Notes: generated from the letters alone by a model not told the origin. 64,000 nt of DNA from Pacificispira sp040217575 (GCA_040217575.1 JAVJPW010000005.1:434001-498000); one strand, 5' to 3'; counted from the first letter of the stretch, positions 7,606 through 18,630 are shown. Program-made: numbers and translations.

Positions 7606-9812
7606 TGCGGTTTCTTCGGTTCGCGGCCTGCGCCCTTGCGGGCGCCATCGTATCGGTCGGTGTTTCGGCGGCCCCGGTCGTTGCCCAACAGGCCGACCAG
7701 ACGAATGTCGCCCAGTCGCTTGACGCCAACGGCATGCCCATCCTGCTGCGCGCGGATGAGGTTACGCACGACCAGGAACTGGGGGTCATCGTCGCGCGCG
7801 GTGATGTCGAAATCGCGCAGGGCGACCGGGTGCTTCTGGCGGATACGCTGAGCTTCAATCAACAGGCGGGTACCGTCACCGCATCGGGAAACATCCGGCT
7901 GCTGGAACCGACTGGCGAAGTGATTTTCGCCGAGTATATAGAACTCAGCGACGACATGCGCGAAGGAACCATCGAAAACCTGCGCATCCTTTTGTCGGAA
8001 AATGCCAGAATTGCAGCTGCCGGCGGCCGGCGCACCAACGGAAACCGGACGGAAATGGCGCGCGGCGTCTATTCACCATGCGAAGTCTGCCGCGAGGACC
8101 CGACGCGCGACCCGCTATGGCAGGTTCGCGCCGACCGCGTGATCCATGACCAGGCGGCGCGTCAGGTCGAATATTACGACGCGGTCATGGAGTTCTATGG
8201 CATCCCGGTTGCCTATACGCCCTATTTCACGCACCCGGACCCGACGGTCCAACGGCAGTCCGGTTTCCTGGCCCCCAGTTTCGGGACCAGCACGAACACC
8301 GGCATGTTCCTGCGCACACCCTATTTCTGGAACATCGCGACGGACCGCGACGCGACGATCGACCCGATCTTGAGCGAGGATCAGCGCGGCTTCTTCAGCG
8401 CCGAATACCGTCAGGCCTATGACACGGGCTATTTCGATGTTTCCGGCAGCTTCACGGTCGCCGACGAAGATATCGGCGACAATGTGATCGAACGCACCGA
8501 AACGGATGTCTTCCGCGGCCATTTCTTCAGTGAAGGCGAATTCCATGCGGACGACACTTGGCGCTGGGGATGGGATGTAAACCGGTCGACCGATCAGACC
8601 TACCTTCGCAAATTCAGTTTCTGGGAAGATCCCGGAAACTCCATGACGTCGACCGCCTATGCCGAAGGTTTCCGAGGCCGGAATTACATGTCCGCCCGGA
8701 CAAACAGCTATCAGGACCTGCGGCTGGGTCAGCGGTCGGACACCGAACTCATTCTACCAACCCTGAACTACAACGGGATCGGGGAAGTCGACAGCTTCGG
8801 CGGGCGATGGTCGATCGACGCCAATTTCCAGTCCCTTTATGACGGCGACGACGCCGACAGCCAGCGGGTCTCTGTCGAAGCGGGCTACCGGCGCGAGTTC
8901 ATCTCCGACATCGGTCTGGTGACCACCCTGTCCGGCAGTTTGCGTACCGACGGGTATTTCGTGGACCAGGTGGGACCAACAGACGATTTCGGGAACAATG
9001 TCGAAGACGGATTTACCGGCCGCGTCATACCGCGCATCGGCGTGCAAGCTCGCTATCCTTTCGCGCGCTATTCCACGAACGGCCGTCAGGTGATCGAACC
9101 CATCGTCGCCGCATACGCATCACCAAACGGCGGCAATCACCCCGATATCCCGAACGCGGACAGCCGTGTCTTCGAAACGGACGATGTCAATCTGTTCTCC
9201 CCCAGCCGAACAAACGGGCTGGACCGGGTTGAAACCGGACAGCGTGTGATCGGCGGGTTCCAAATGGCGCATTTCGGAAATGACGGAGAAAGAATTTCCC
9301 TGTTCCTTGGACAAAGTTATCGCTTTCGGGAAGACAACACCCTGGAAGAGGAGACTGGCCTGGAAAGCGACCAATCTGACTGGGTGGGCCGGCTGTCGTT
9401 CAATCCGATGGATTACCTCAGCCTGAACTACCGTTTCAATTTCCAGTCCGACGAACTGCTTGCCAACCGAAACGAACTATCTTTTTCCGCGGGTGGGCCC
9501 GGACTGCAGTTTTCGGGCAACTACACCTTCGTTCGGGACGGTCTGGACGTAACTTCTTCGGAGGTGGAAGAACTATCCCTTGGAATCGCGTCCGACATTG
9601 ACGATTTCTGGACGGTACGCGCTTCTACTCTGCAAGACCTGACAAAGGATGGCGGGTCGCTGAACCATCGTGCCCAGTTTGTCTATGAGGACGAATGCTT
9701 CATATTCGACGCCAATTTCATCCGTTCCTACACCAGAAGCGCCGACCTTGAAGAAGATGACACGATCTATTTCCAGCTTACATTCAAGACCTTGGGTGAA
9801 GTAACCTTCTAA
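7602..9812 (+). CDS. lptD: LPS assembly outer-membrane protein LptD (OstA/Imp)
   Basis: Outer-membrane beta-barrel that, with LptE, inserts LPS into the outer leaflet. A signal peptide (hydrophobic run ending A-A-P-V-V-A-Q-Q) is followed by an OstA/LptA-like jellyroll and a C-terminal barrel rich in Y/F-terminated strands; 736 residues. A C-E-V-C pair near residue 155 and a single Cys near the C-terminus are the mature cysteines I see, fewer than the four of E. coli. ATG 7602 overlaps the lptG stop; ATG 7605 sits at a better distance from GGAGG (7593-7597) and may be the true start. Confidence 0.93.
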   Translation: MMRFLRFAACALAGAIVSVGVSAAPVVAQQADQTNVAQSLDANGMPILLRADEVTHDQELGVIVARGDVEIAQGDRVLLADTLSFNQQAGTVTASGNIRLLEPTGEVIFAEYIELSDDMREGTIENLRILLSENARIAAAGGRRTNGNRTEMARGVYSPCEVCREDPTRDPLWQVRADRVIHDQAARQVEYYDAVMEFYGIPVAYTPYFTHPDPTVQRQSGFLAPSFGTSTNTGMFLRTPYFWNIATDRDATIDPILSEDQRGFFSAEYRQAYDTGYFDVSGSFTVADEDIGDNVIERTETDVFRGHFFSEGEFHADDTWRWGWDVNRSTDQTYLRKFSFWEDPGNSMTSTAYAEGFRGRNYMSARTNSYQDLRLGQRSDTELILPTLNYNGIGEVDSFGGRWSIDANFQSLYDGDDADSQRVSVEAGYRREFISDIGLVTTLSGSLRTDGYFVDQVGPTDDFGNNVEDGFTGRVIPRIGVQARYPFARYSTNGRQVIEPIVAAYASPNGGNHPDIPNADSRVFETDDVNLFSPSRTNGLDRVETGQRVIGGFQMAHFGNDGERISLFLGQSYRFREDNTLEEETGLESDQSDWVGRLSFNPMDYLSLNYRFNFQSDELLANRNELSFSAGGPGLQFSGNYTFVRDGLDVTSSEVEELSLGIASDIDDFWTVRASTLQDLTKDGGSLNHRAQFVYEDECFIFDANFIRSYTRSADLEEDDTIYFQLTFKTLGEVTF

Positions 9813-9829
9813 CGGGAACCGAACGACAC

Positions 9830-11134
9830 ATGGCGTTCAAAATCTGCAACAGGCGACTTGCCGGGCGCGTATTCGCGGCCCTTCTCATACTTGGCGCATC
9901 CGTCGGCACTCTGCCGTTCCTTTCCCCCGGTGTGTTCGCGCAATCCAACGTCATGCGCATTGCGGCCGTGGTGAATGACGACATTATTTCGGTTCTGGAT
10001 GTCGAACAGCGCCTGCGCCTGGCCGCTTTGGTGTCCAACATCGAACTTGACGCCCAGGCCAGCCAGCGGCTGTTGCCGCAAATCCTGCGAACGCTGATTG
10101 ACGAACGGCTGCAGATGCAGGAAGCCGAACAAAACGGCGTCAGCGTCACCGAACGCGAACTGAACCAGGAACTGACGGCCATTGCCGAACGGAACAACAT
10201 TCCGCCGCTGCAGTTCGCATCCATACTGGGTCAGCAGGGGGTCAGCATTGATGCGCTGCGTTCCCAGGTCGAAGCACAGATCGCCTGGCAAAAATATATC
10301 GGACGGCGTCTGGTGCGGCAGGTTGAAGTCGGTCAGGAGGAAATCGACGACGAAATAGCCCGTCTTCGTTCCGTGGCCGATCAGCCACAGAAGCGCGTTT
10401 TTGAAATCTTCCTCGGCATCGATAATGTCGACAACGCGGCCGAGATTCGACAGAACGCCGAACGGCTGTTGTCCCAGATCGTCGGCGGTGCGGATTTTTC
10501 GTCCATCGCGCGCAACTTCTCCCAGAGTTCCACCGCGGAACAGGGTGGTGACATTGGCTGGATCGCGCCGGGACAGTTGCCGGAGGAACTGGACGAAGCG
10601 CTGGCTTCAATGGGCGAAGGCATGGTCTCCCAGCCGATCCGAACCCTGACCGGGTTCTACATCCTCTACGTTACAGATATCCAGTTCCTTGGCCGCAACG
10701 AGGGAGAGACGACGATTGACCTGGTCCAGGTCATGGAACGTCTGCCGCAGGAAGGCAGGGAAGCCGCGAAAGCCGCCGCACAACAGGAACTGGCCGCTGC
10801 CGGCGCACAGCTGTCCGGGTGTGAGGCGCTGCAGTCATTCGGTGAGCAGCGCGCGACGGCCACCGTTGCATCCGCGAACGGCATCCGGCTGGAAGAACTG
10901 CCGCCGACGGTTCGCGATGCGGTATCCCCCTTGGGCGCCGGCGACGTTTCTGCCCCGATCGATACCGGCAACACGATTGTCCTGATCGGGATTTGCGCGC
11001 GTGAAGATGCCGGCATTACCCTGCCGACACGCGAGCAGGTGCAGGACCGCATTCTGCGGGAAAAAATCGACCTGCTTGCAAGGCGGGTTCTGCGCGACCT
11101 GCGCCGCGAAGCCTTCATCGACGTCCGGATCTGA
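9830..11134 (+). CDS. surA: Periplasmic chaperone/peptidyl-prolyl isomerase SurA
   Basis: Chaperone that escorts barrel proteins such as LptD through the periplasm. The 434-residue protein has a signal peptide ending near G-V-F-A-Q, a SurA N-terminal domain (about residues 40-165), one recognisable parvulin domain (about 180-285, with G-G-D-I-G-W and the F-Y-I-L-Y end) and a C-terminal segment that may be a degenerate second parvulin copy. It sits 17 bases after lptD, its best-known client. Confidence 0.92.
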   Translation: MAFKICNRRLAGRVFAALLILGASVGTLPFLSPGVFAQSNVMRIAAVVNDDIISVLDVEQRLRLAALVSNIELDAQASQRLLPQILRTLIDERLQMQEAEQNGVSVTERELNQELTAIAERNNIPPLQFASILGQQGVSIDALRSQVEAQIAWQKYIGRRLVRQVEVGQEEIDDEIARLRSVADQPQKRVFEIFLGIDNVDNAAEIRQNAERLLSQIVGGADFSSIARNFSQSSTAEQGGDIGWIAPGQLPEELDEALASMGEGMVSQPIRTLTGFYILYVTDIQFLGRNEGETTIDLVQVMERLPQEGREAAKAAAQQELAAAGAQLSGCEALQSFGEQRATATVASANGIRLEELPPTVRDAVSPLGAGDVSAPIDTGNTIVLIGICAREDAGITLPTREQVQDRILREKIDLLARRVLRDLRREAFIDVRI

Positions 11135-11145
11135 CCCGGCGACCC

Positions 11146-12150
11146 ATGTCCCCACACCTTCCACTGGTTCTGACCATGGGCGATCCGGCCGGGATCGGCC
11201 CGGAACTGACTGCGAAGGCCTGGCAGGCGCGTGAGGAAAAAGCCCTGCCGGCTTTCTATGTCGTGGGAGCCCCATCGGTCTATTCCGGTCTACCGGACGC
11301 ACCGCCCGTCGAAACGATTCTGGATCCGGCAGAAGCCAAAGCGACATATGCGCATGCGATTCCGGTATTCCCCATCGCCCTGCCCGCCCCGGCACAACTC
11401 GGCCGGCCGAATAGCGCAAACGCGCCCGCCATTCTGGAATCAATCCGGATAGCCGTCGACCACTGCCAATCGGGAAAGGCGGGCGGCATGGTCACCAACC
11501 CGATCGCCAAACACGTCTTGATGGACGCCGGGTTCACGCATCCGGGTCACACGGAATATCTGGCTGAACTGGCCGGGGTCAGCCGAACTGTCATGATGCT
11601 GTCCGGCGGGGGACTGCGCAGTGTACCGGTGACGATCCATTGTGCCCTGAGGGACGTGCTGACCCGCCTGACAGCCACGGAAATCGTCGATACGGGACGG
11701 ATCGTCGCGGACAGCCTGAAACGCGGTGCCGGAATCGAAAATCCGCGCCTTGCAGTGGCGGGTCTGAACCCGCATGCGGGCGAAGACGGTCGCTTCGGGA
11801 ACGAAGACCGGGACATCGTCAGACCGGCCGTAGAAAGGCTGCGTGCCGAAGGCATCGATGCCCAAGGCCCCTTCCCGGCGGACACGATGTTCCATGCCGA
11901 ACGCAGAGCCGACTATGATGCCGCCATCTGCATGTATCACGATCAGGCCCTGATCCCCGTGAAGACCCTGGACTTTCACAACGGGGTCAATATCACACTA
12001 GGCATGCCCTTCATCCGGACATCGCCCGACCATGGAACCGCATTCGACATTGCCGGCCGGGGCATTGCCCGGACTGACAGCCTGATTGCGGCCATACGGG
12101 CCGCGCATGACATGCGCATGGACCTGGGTCCCGACCGGACGCACCAATGA
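11146..12150 (+). CDS. pdxA: 4-hydroxythreonine-4-phosphate dehydrogenase
   Basis: Oxidises 4-phosphohydroxy-threonine in pyridoxal phosphate synthesis, NAD-dependent, with a divalent metal bound by His residues. The 334-residue protein starts L-T-M-G-D-P-A-G-I-G-P-E and has the T-N-P-I-A-K, G-H-T-E and Y-H-D-Q-A-L-I-P-V-K blocks of the family. Its end overlaps the ksgA start (ATGA), and surA-pdxA-ksgA is a widely conserved gene order. Confidence 0.95.
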   Translation: MSPHLPLVLTMGDPAGIGPELTAKAWQAREEKALPAFYVVGAPSVYSGLPDAPPVETILDPAEAKATYAHAIPVFPIALPAPAQLGRPNSANAPAILESIRIAVDHCQSGKAGGMVTNPIAKHVLMDAGFTHPGHTEYLAELAGVSRTVMMLSGGGLRSVPVTIHCALRDVLTRLTATEIVDTGRIVADSLKRGAGIENPRLAVAGLNPHAGEDGRFGNEDRDIVRPAVERLRAEGIDAQGPFPADTMFHAERRADYDAAICMYHDQALIPVKTLDFHNGVNITLGMPFIRTSPDHGTAFDIAGRGIARTDSLIAAIRAAHDMRMDLGPDRTHQ

Positions 12151-12992
12151 CACACGATCCGGTCGCCGACCTGCCTCCGCTGCGCGACGTCATCACACAG
12201 TTCGACCTGGGCGCGCGGAAGTCATTGGGTCAGAATTTCCTTCTTGATCTGAACCTGACCGCCAAAATCGCACGTGTCGCGGGCCCGCTAGACGCGGGCA
12301 CGGTCGTGGAAGTGGGGCCCGGGCCGGGCGGACTTACCCGCGGCCTGTTGATGGAAGGGGCCAACAACGTCGTTGCCATAGAAAAGGACCGACGCTGCAT
12401 CGAAGCCCTTGGCCCGCTGGTCGATGCCGCAGCAGGACGGTTGGCCGTGGTGGAAGGCGATGCGACGGAACTGGATATCGCAAGCCTGGGACCGCCGCCG
12501 CTTCGAATCGTCGCCAACCTGCCTTACAATGTGGCAACACCGCTTCTGACCGGCTGGATTGCGAAGGCGGAACTGTTTACATCCATGACCCTGATGTTCC
12601 AGAAGGAAGTCGCCGACAGGATTGTCGCTGCGGCGGGAGACGACGCCTATTCCAGGCTATCCGTTCTGTGCAACTGGCGCTGCCACACACAATACGAAAT
12701 AACACTCCCGCCGCGTGCCTTTACGCCACCTCCCAAAGTATCGTCCGCCGTGGTAACCCTGACGCCGCGGCACCCAGCCCCGGCCGATTGCAGACTGGAA
12801 GATCTGGAAGCGGTGACCCGCGCCGCATTCGGTCAGCGCAGGAAGATGCTGCGCGGATCACTGAAAACACTGACCCGCGAACCGGAAACACTGTTGGGGA
12901 AAGCGGGGCTGGACCCGACGCGCCGGGCAGAAACCCTGAGCGTGGAGGAATTTGCGGCCCTCGCCCGCGTTTACCGCGAGGAGAGCCGCTGA
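12147..12992 (+). CDS. rsmA: 16S rRNA (adenine1518-N6/adenine1519-N6)-dimethyltransferase
   Basis: KsgA/RsmA dimethylates two adjacent adenines in helix 45 of 16S rRNA. The 281-residue protein has the K-S-L-G-Q-N-F-L-L-D entry, SAM motif V-E-V-G-P-G-P-G-G-L-T and catalytic N-L-P-Y-N-V. It is coupled to pdxA by a four-base overlap and is the last gene of the block, convergent with recA. Confidence 0.95.
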   Translation: MTHDPVADLPPLRDVITQFDLGARKSLGQNFLLDLNLTAKIARVAGPLDAGTVVEVGPGPGGLTRGLLMEGANNVVAIEKDRRCIEALGPLVDAAAGRLAVVEGDATELDIASLGPPPLRIVANLPYNVATPLLTGWIAKAELFTSMTLMFQKEVADRIVAAAGDDAYSRLSVLCNWRCHTQYEITLPPRAFTPPPKVSSAVVTLTPRHPAPADCRLEDLEAVTRAAFGQRRKMLRGSLKTLTREPETLLGKAGLDPTRRAETLSVEEFAALARVYREESR

Positions 12993-13005
12993 CGTCACAT
13001 TCGGA

Positions 13006-14103
<1,098 letters not shown>

Positions 14104-14148
14104 GATCTGTCGTCCTTCCTGTCACAGCCATTGCGTCAAATCAACTGC

Positions 14149-14170
14149 GAACAAAGTACATGGTTTGTTC
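14149..14170. promoter_or_regulatory. Interrupted palindrome upstream of recA (candidate operator)
   Basis: GAACAAA, an 8-base spacer, then TTTGTTC, with perfect 7-bp inverted arms, about 45 bases before the recA start. GAAC/GTTC half-sites are used by several LexA families, but the standard alphaproteobacterial direct repeat (GTTC-N7-GTTC) is not present in perfect form, so assignment to LexA is a guess. Confidence 0.35.
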
Positions 14171-14329
14171 TCTTGCGCAAGGACTATTTTTGTTCTTCTT
14201 CAAACATCAATAATTCCAATATGATGCGGAACTAATTCGATTTGTATCGAATACGTCCTCAAACGTTCCAGTATATTTCGGAAAGGAATCGATACGCCAC
14301 AACCGCGGCACCCCGTGAATGTTCCGGGG

Positions 14330-16372
14330 TCAGCCTTCCTTCGATTCGAGCGATGCCCGAACCCGTCCGGACAACTGCTTTAGCGAGAAAGGCTTCGACA
14401 GGAACGTCACGCCGGGAAGCTCGCTTACTTCCTTGGCCACAGAGTCGCGGGTATAGCCGGAGATACAGATGACCGGAAGATCCGGCATGGCCATTCTGGC
14501 TTTTCGGATCAGGGTCGCGCCGTCCACCTTTGGCATGATCATGTCCGTAATCAGAAGATCGAAGGACTGGTCCGAAAGAATGCTGAGCGCAACCTCTCCC
14601 GTGCGTGCCTCAACAACGTCATAGCCTTTTGAACGCAGCGCCCGCGCGCTGAACAGCCTTACCGCATCTTCGTCTTCGACCAGCAGAATTTTTTCCCCGC
14701 CCGTGTCGTCGACAAATTTGGATTCCTTGCCGGCCGCCTCGTCACCGCGCTTCAACTCCTCCATATCCTCTGCCGTTGCCCGGGGCAGATAGATCGAAAA
14801 AGTGGCCCCTTTCCCTGGACCGTCGGAATGGGCAACGACGAAGCCACCCATCTGACGCACGCTGCCATAGACCATGGCAAGCCCCAGGCCCGTCCCCTGC
14901 CCGACTTCCTTGGTGGTAAAGAACGGTTCGAAAATGCGCGCCAGCACCTTCGCCGACATGCCCATGCCCGTATCGGTCACCGCAATCATCACATAGTCGC
15001 CGGCGGCCATGACCTCTTCACGCATCTGGTAGGGCTTGTCGCTGGAAAAATTGTCGGTCTGGATGATAAGCCGTCCGCCGCGTTCCATGGCGTCGCGGGC
15101 GTTGACCGCCAGGTTGATGATGATCTGTTCCAGTTGCCCGCGATCCCCGCGAACGGGCCAAAGGTCCTGGCCATGAGTGACGGACAGTTCGACCCGTTCC
15201 CCAATCAGACGGCGCAGCAGATTGGACAGTTCCGCCAACGCGTCCGTCACGTCGAACACGCGCGAACGGATGGTCTGCTGGCGTGAAAAGGCCAACAACT
15301 GGCGCGTCAGCCCGGCCGCGCGGTTCGCATTCTGTTGGATCTGCATCACGTCAGAGAAGGACGGATCGCCCGGCTGATGCCGCTGAAGCAACAGATCGCA
15401 GAATCCGATGATGGCCGTCAGAACATTGTTGAAGTCATGTGCGATGCCGCCGGCAAGCTGACCGACCGCCTGCATCTTCTGGGACTGGGCGAACTGGGTT
15501 TCCAGGCGCTTTCGTTCCGTCGAATCGATTGCATGTAGCAGATATGCCGCCCGCTCAGGGGACGAGGACGGCGCCTGACTGGTATAAACGGTGACGATCC
15601 GGTCCTCCACATCATGGAACCTGAGGTCCAGGGGTTCCGGCGGCCGGGCACCGGACTTCACGGCCGCAAGTTGTTCCATCACCGCGTCGAACGCTGCCGT
15701 ATCATCCCTGTTCAGAATTTCCCGAAACGGCTTGCCTGAGACGGGTCTTCCGTCCACCAGCCGACGAAAGGCCGTATTCATGTCGCGGATGGCACCGGCA
15801 CTGTCCAGGATGACCAGACCGAACGGTGCATGGTCCAGCGCACGTGTCATGAGCGACAGGCGCTTTTCCGTTCTGACCGCGGCGGCCCTGTCGTCCGTGA
15901 TGTCCTGCAGCGTAATCAGAACATGCGGGCCAACGTCGTCAGTGCCTGCCCCCGGTATCGCGCACGCGTCAACCCGTATCCAAACGGCCTGATCCGCTGT
16001 GTCCTCCGAAGGGTTCCTGAGTACGGACAGAACTGGCGGAACCGGATCATCTGCAATCGAATCCTCAGCCGACGCGGAATTCCCTACCTCGTCCTTCTTG
16101 CCTTGCGCACGGTCAATGACGGACTGCAGCGCTTCCCTGTCCCCCAGCCATTCAGCGACCGCCCCCACATCCGACGGGGCCGCAGCAGGTGACGGAAACA
16201 GCCCTGCGCCATCTGTACAGGCAACGACCGTGCGAAGGTCGCGCCCGAGTTCCAGCAGCGTCAGCTTCTGCGTCTGTGCCAAGGCGCGCCACATCTGAAC
16301 CAGCCGGTCGCGTTCCGCTTCCAGCGCGTTCATCTTTGACCGCCCGCCACCGGCGAAGGGCCAGCCGGTCAT
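14330..16372 (-). CDS. cckA: CckA-type PAS hybrid histidine kinase lacking membrane segments
   Basis: Hybrid kinase that in alphaproteobacteria feeds phosphate via ChpT to CtrA, controlling cell cycle and flagellar genes. The 680 residues contain PAS-like regions (about 100-285), a HisKA domain with G-G-I-A-H312-D-F-N-N and the CckA-like stretch Q-Q-N-A-N-R-A-A, a HATPase (about 400-530, G-T-G-L-G-L), and a receiver with D610. Unlike Caulobacter CckA, no transmembrane helices are seen in the first 100 residues. The ATG overlaps the flhB stop (ATGA), confirming the start and tying the kinase to the flagellar export operon. A different hybrid kinase with CckA-like domains is possible. Confidence 0.75.
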   Translation of the reverse strand: MTGWPFAGGGRSKMNALEAERDRLVQMWRALAQTQKLTLLELGRDLRTVVACTDGAGLFPSPAAAPSDVGAVAEWLGDREALQSVIDRAQGKKDEVGNSASAEDSIADDPVPPVLSVLRNPSEDTADQAVWIRVDACAIPGAGTDDVGPHVLITLQDITDDRAAAVRTEKRLSLMTRALDHAPFGLVILDSAGAIRDMNTAFRRLVDGRPVSGKPFREILNRDDTAAFDAVMEQLAAVKSGARPPEPLDLRFHDVEDRIVTVYTSQAPSSSPERAAYLLHAIDSTERKRLETQFAQSQKMQAVGQLAGGIAHDFNNVLTAIIGFCDLLLQRHQPGDPSFSDVMQIQQNANRAAGLTRQLLAFSRQQTIRSRVFDVTDALAELSNLLRRLIGERVELSVTHGQDLWPVRGDRGQLEQIIINLAVNARDAMERGGRLIIQTDNFSSDKPYQMREEVMAAGDYVMIAVTDTGMGMSAKVLARIFEPFFTTKEVGQGTGLGLAMVYGSVRQMGGFVVAHSDGPGKGATFSIYLPRATAEDMEELKRGDEAAGKESKFVDDTGGEKILLVEDEDAVRLFSARALRSKGYDVVEARTGEVALSILSDQSFDLLITDMIMPKVDGATLIRKARMAMPDLPVICISGYTRDSVAKEVSELPGVTFLSKPFSLKQLSGRVRASLESKEG

Positions 16373-17445
16373 GCCGGCATCCTCCGTCCCTTGAGGTTGA
16401 AGACGTAGGAGATGACCTTTGCCACTGCTTCGTAATGTTCCTGTGGCACTTCCTGGTCGATTTCGACATTCGAATACAGAACACGCGCCAAAGGCGGGTT
16501 TTCGACGATCGGGATATCGTTTTCGTCGGCGACCTGCCGGATTCGTTGTGCGATGAAGTCCTGTCCCTTTGCCACTAGGATCGGGGCTTCCATCTCGTCC
16601 GGCTTATAGGTCAATGCGACAGCAAAATGCGTCGGGTTTGTGATGACGACATCCGACTGGGGAACCGCCTGCATCATACGTTCACGCGCGCGTTTCGCAC
16701 GGATGGCACGCAGGCGCCCCTTTACCTGCGGGTCCCCTTCCGTGTTCTTGAACTCTTCCTTCACCTCCTGCTTCGTCATGCGAAGCTGCTTTATGTGCTG
16801 CATGCGCTGAAAGAAAAGGTCGACCACGGCGATCACGAACAGAACCGCCAGAATGCCGATGAAGATACGCAAAACGAGGGCGTGAATTTCGTCCAGGACT
16901 TCCGTAACCGGCATGGTCGGCAACGTATCCAGGCGCGGCAGTTCCGGCAGCAGCAGGATAACCCCGACCGCGCCGACCAGCGCGATTTTCAGAATGCCCT
17001 TAAGGAACTCGACCAGCTGCTTCTGCGAAAACAGGCGCTGCATGCCCTTCACCAGCGAAAGCTTGGAAAGTTCCGGTTCAATCGGTTTCGTCGCGAAATT
17101 CAGTCCCGTCTGCGACGCCCCCGCAATGAACGCGATCACCATGAACATGCCCATCGGTATGATCAGGATAGTCAGCACCTCGACCATCAGGGACGATGTC
17201 ACCTGTCCCAGACCGCCATTGTCCGTCAGAAGCTCGTGCGGCCGCTCAAGAAAGCTTCTGAAGATCCGGCCCAGATCGAACATCAGTGGTGGGAACAGCA
17301 ACGCGATCATAAGCCCGGTGCCGAACAACAGGACCCACGTGTTCACCTCGCGGCTGACCGCAACCTGACCCTTGGCGCGCGCATCGCGCAGCCGTTTCGC
17401 GGTTGGCTCTTCTGTTTTCTGTGAGTCGTCCGACTGTTCAGACAT
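16369..17445 (-). CDS. flhB: Flagellar type III export switch protein FlhB
   Basis: Export-gate component whose cytoplasmic domain self-cleaves to switch substrate specificity from rod/hook to filament proteins. The 358-residue protein has the N-terminal K-T-E-E-P-T-x-K-R-L entry, four TMs and the autocleavage motif N270-P-T-H273. It lies between fliR and cckA in the flgB-flgC-fliE-fliQ-fliR-flhB-cckA order and overlaps cckA by four bases. Confidence 0.96.
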   Translation of the reverse strand: MSEQSDDSQKTEEPTAKRLRDARAKGQVAVSREVNTWVLLFGTGLMIALLFPPLMFDLGRIFRSFLERPHELLTDNGGLGQVTSSLMVEVLTILIIPMGMFMVIAFIAGASQTGLNFATKPIEPELSKLSLVKGMQRLFSQKQLVEFLKGILKIALVGAVGVILLLPELPRLDTLPTMPVTEVLDEIHALVLRIFIGILAVLFVIAVVDLFFQRMQHIKQLRMTKQEVKEEFKNTEGDPQVKGRLRAIRAKRARERMMQAVPQSDVVITNPTHFAVALTYKPDEMEAPILVAKGQDFIAQRIRQVADENDIPIVENPPLARVLYSNVEIDQEVPQEHYEAVAKVISYVFNLKGRRMPA

Positions 17446-17467
17446 CCATATCTACCCGTAATTTTCC

Positions 17468-18229
17468 CTAGTACGGCAGGAACTGCGCCAGAAAACCGTG
17501 ATATTCCTCCAGGAACCACATCATCATGCCGCTCAAGGTTATCATCAACAGAAACAGCCCCATAAGAATTTGCAACGGCATTGCGATGAAGAAGACCTGC
17601 ATCTGCGGCATAAGGCGCGCAAGCAATCCCAGCAGCACATAGAACATCAGCGCCACGACGACGATCGGTGCCGCCAATTGGAAACCAATCCGGAATGCGT
17701 CCGTAACAGTCCGGGTGACGACATCCGCCATATCGCCGATCATCGGATACACGCCCGGTTCGAACATGACGTAGCTTTCGACGACAGCGCGCAGCAGCAA
17801 ATGGTGCGTGTCCGTCGCGAAAATCAACAACAGCCCCAACAAAGACAAAAACACCGACAGAAGCGCACCCTGATCCGACATCAGCGGGTTGAACATCAGG
17901 GCGCTCGCAAGGCCGCTCATGAAACTGTAGAAGGAACCGGCAATCGCAAGAGCCGAAAACAACAGCCGCGTTGCGGTCCCGATGAACAGGCCGACCAGTA
18001 TCTCAATGAACAGAAGTCCGATCATTGTCGGCAGGTCCGGCGGCAATGCAGGCACGACGGGTTCCACCGCGGGCGCGACTATCAGCGCGACCAGAATGGC
18101 AAAAGTCAGGCGGGTTCTTGGGCTGATGAATGTTTCCCCGATGGTCGGCAGCACGACAAACGCACTTCCGATCCGGGCAAAGACCATCAGGACCGTGAAC
18201 AGTTCCGCTGTAAGGACCGCTTGCAGCAT
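17468..18229 (-). CDS. fliR: Flagellar type III export protein FliR
   Basis: Membrane component of the flagellar export gate with FliP and FliQ. The 253-residue, highly hydrophobic protein shows the family order: L-x-V-F-A-R-I-G-S-A near the start, a middle G-S-F-Y-S-F-M-S-G-L-A, and a C-terminal L-G-L-L-A-R-L-M-P-Q-M-Q-V-F. It reads directly between fliQ and flhB. Confidence 0.95.
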   Translation of the reverse strand: MLQAVLTAELFTVLMVFARIGSAFVVLPTIGETFISPRTRLTFAILVALIVAPAVEPVVPALPPDLPTMIGLLFIEILVGLFIGTATRLLFSALAIAGSFYSFMSGLASALMFNPLMSDQGALLSVFLSLLGLLLIFATDTHHLLLRAVVESYVMFEPGVYPMIGDMADVVTRTVTDAFRIGFQLAAPIVVVALMFYVLLGLLARLMPQMQVFFIAMPLQILMGLFLLMITLSGMMMWFLEEYHGFLAQFLPY

Positions 18230-18272
18230 TCAGATTTCCCGCGGACAAAAACCCCGCTGGCCCAAGGCGCGA

Positions 18273-18539
18273 CTAACCGATGGCGACGATCTTGTCCATC
18301 AGGAACACCGTAAGCCCCGTCAGCGTACGCAGCATGAATGGCAGAAGCACCAGCATGGACAGGAACACCACGATGATCTTCGGCACAAAGGTAAGGGTGA
18401 CTTCCTGGATTTGCGTCAGCGCCTGGAAAATGGCGATCACCAACCCCACCGCCAAGCCGACCAGCATGAGCGGCATGGACACGATGAGAAGTGTGAAAAT
18501 CGCCTCTCGGGCGACATCTAGCGCCTGTGCTTCATTCAT
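18273..18539 (-). CDS. fliQ: Flagellar type III export protein FliQ
   Basis: Small gate protein of 88 residues with two TM helices, starting M-N-E-A-Q-A-L-D-V-A-R-E-A and containing the conserved Q-A-L-T-Q-I-Q-E-x-T-L-T-F-V-P-K-I segment. It assembles with FliP and FliR into the export pore. Confidence 0.95.
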   Translation of the reverse strand: MNEAQALDVAREAIFTLLIVSMPLMLVGLAVGLVIAIFQALTQIQEVTLTFVPKIIVVFLSMLVLLPFMLRTLTGLTVFLMDKIVAIG

Positions 18540-18630
18540 CCCTGGACTATAGTCGATTCCGCGGTCGTCGAGACGATCAAACTGCCATTGCGGCGACCAT
18601 CCGTGCGGCCTTGTACCCTAGAAACAAAAA

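Noticed and set aside
14310..14330. Short hairpin at the 3' end of cckA as a terminator
   Set aside because: No T-run follows on the minus strand, and it overlaps the stop codon region.
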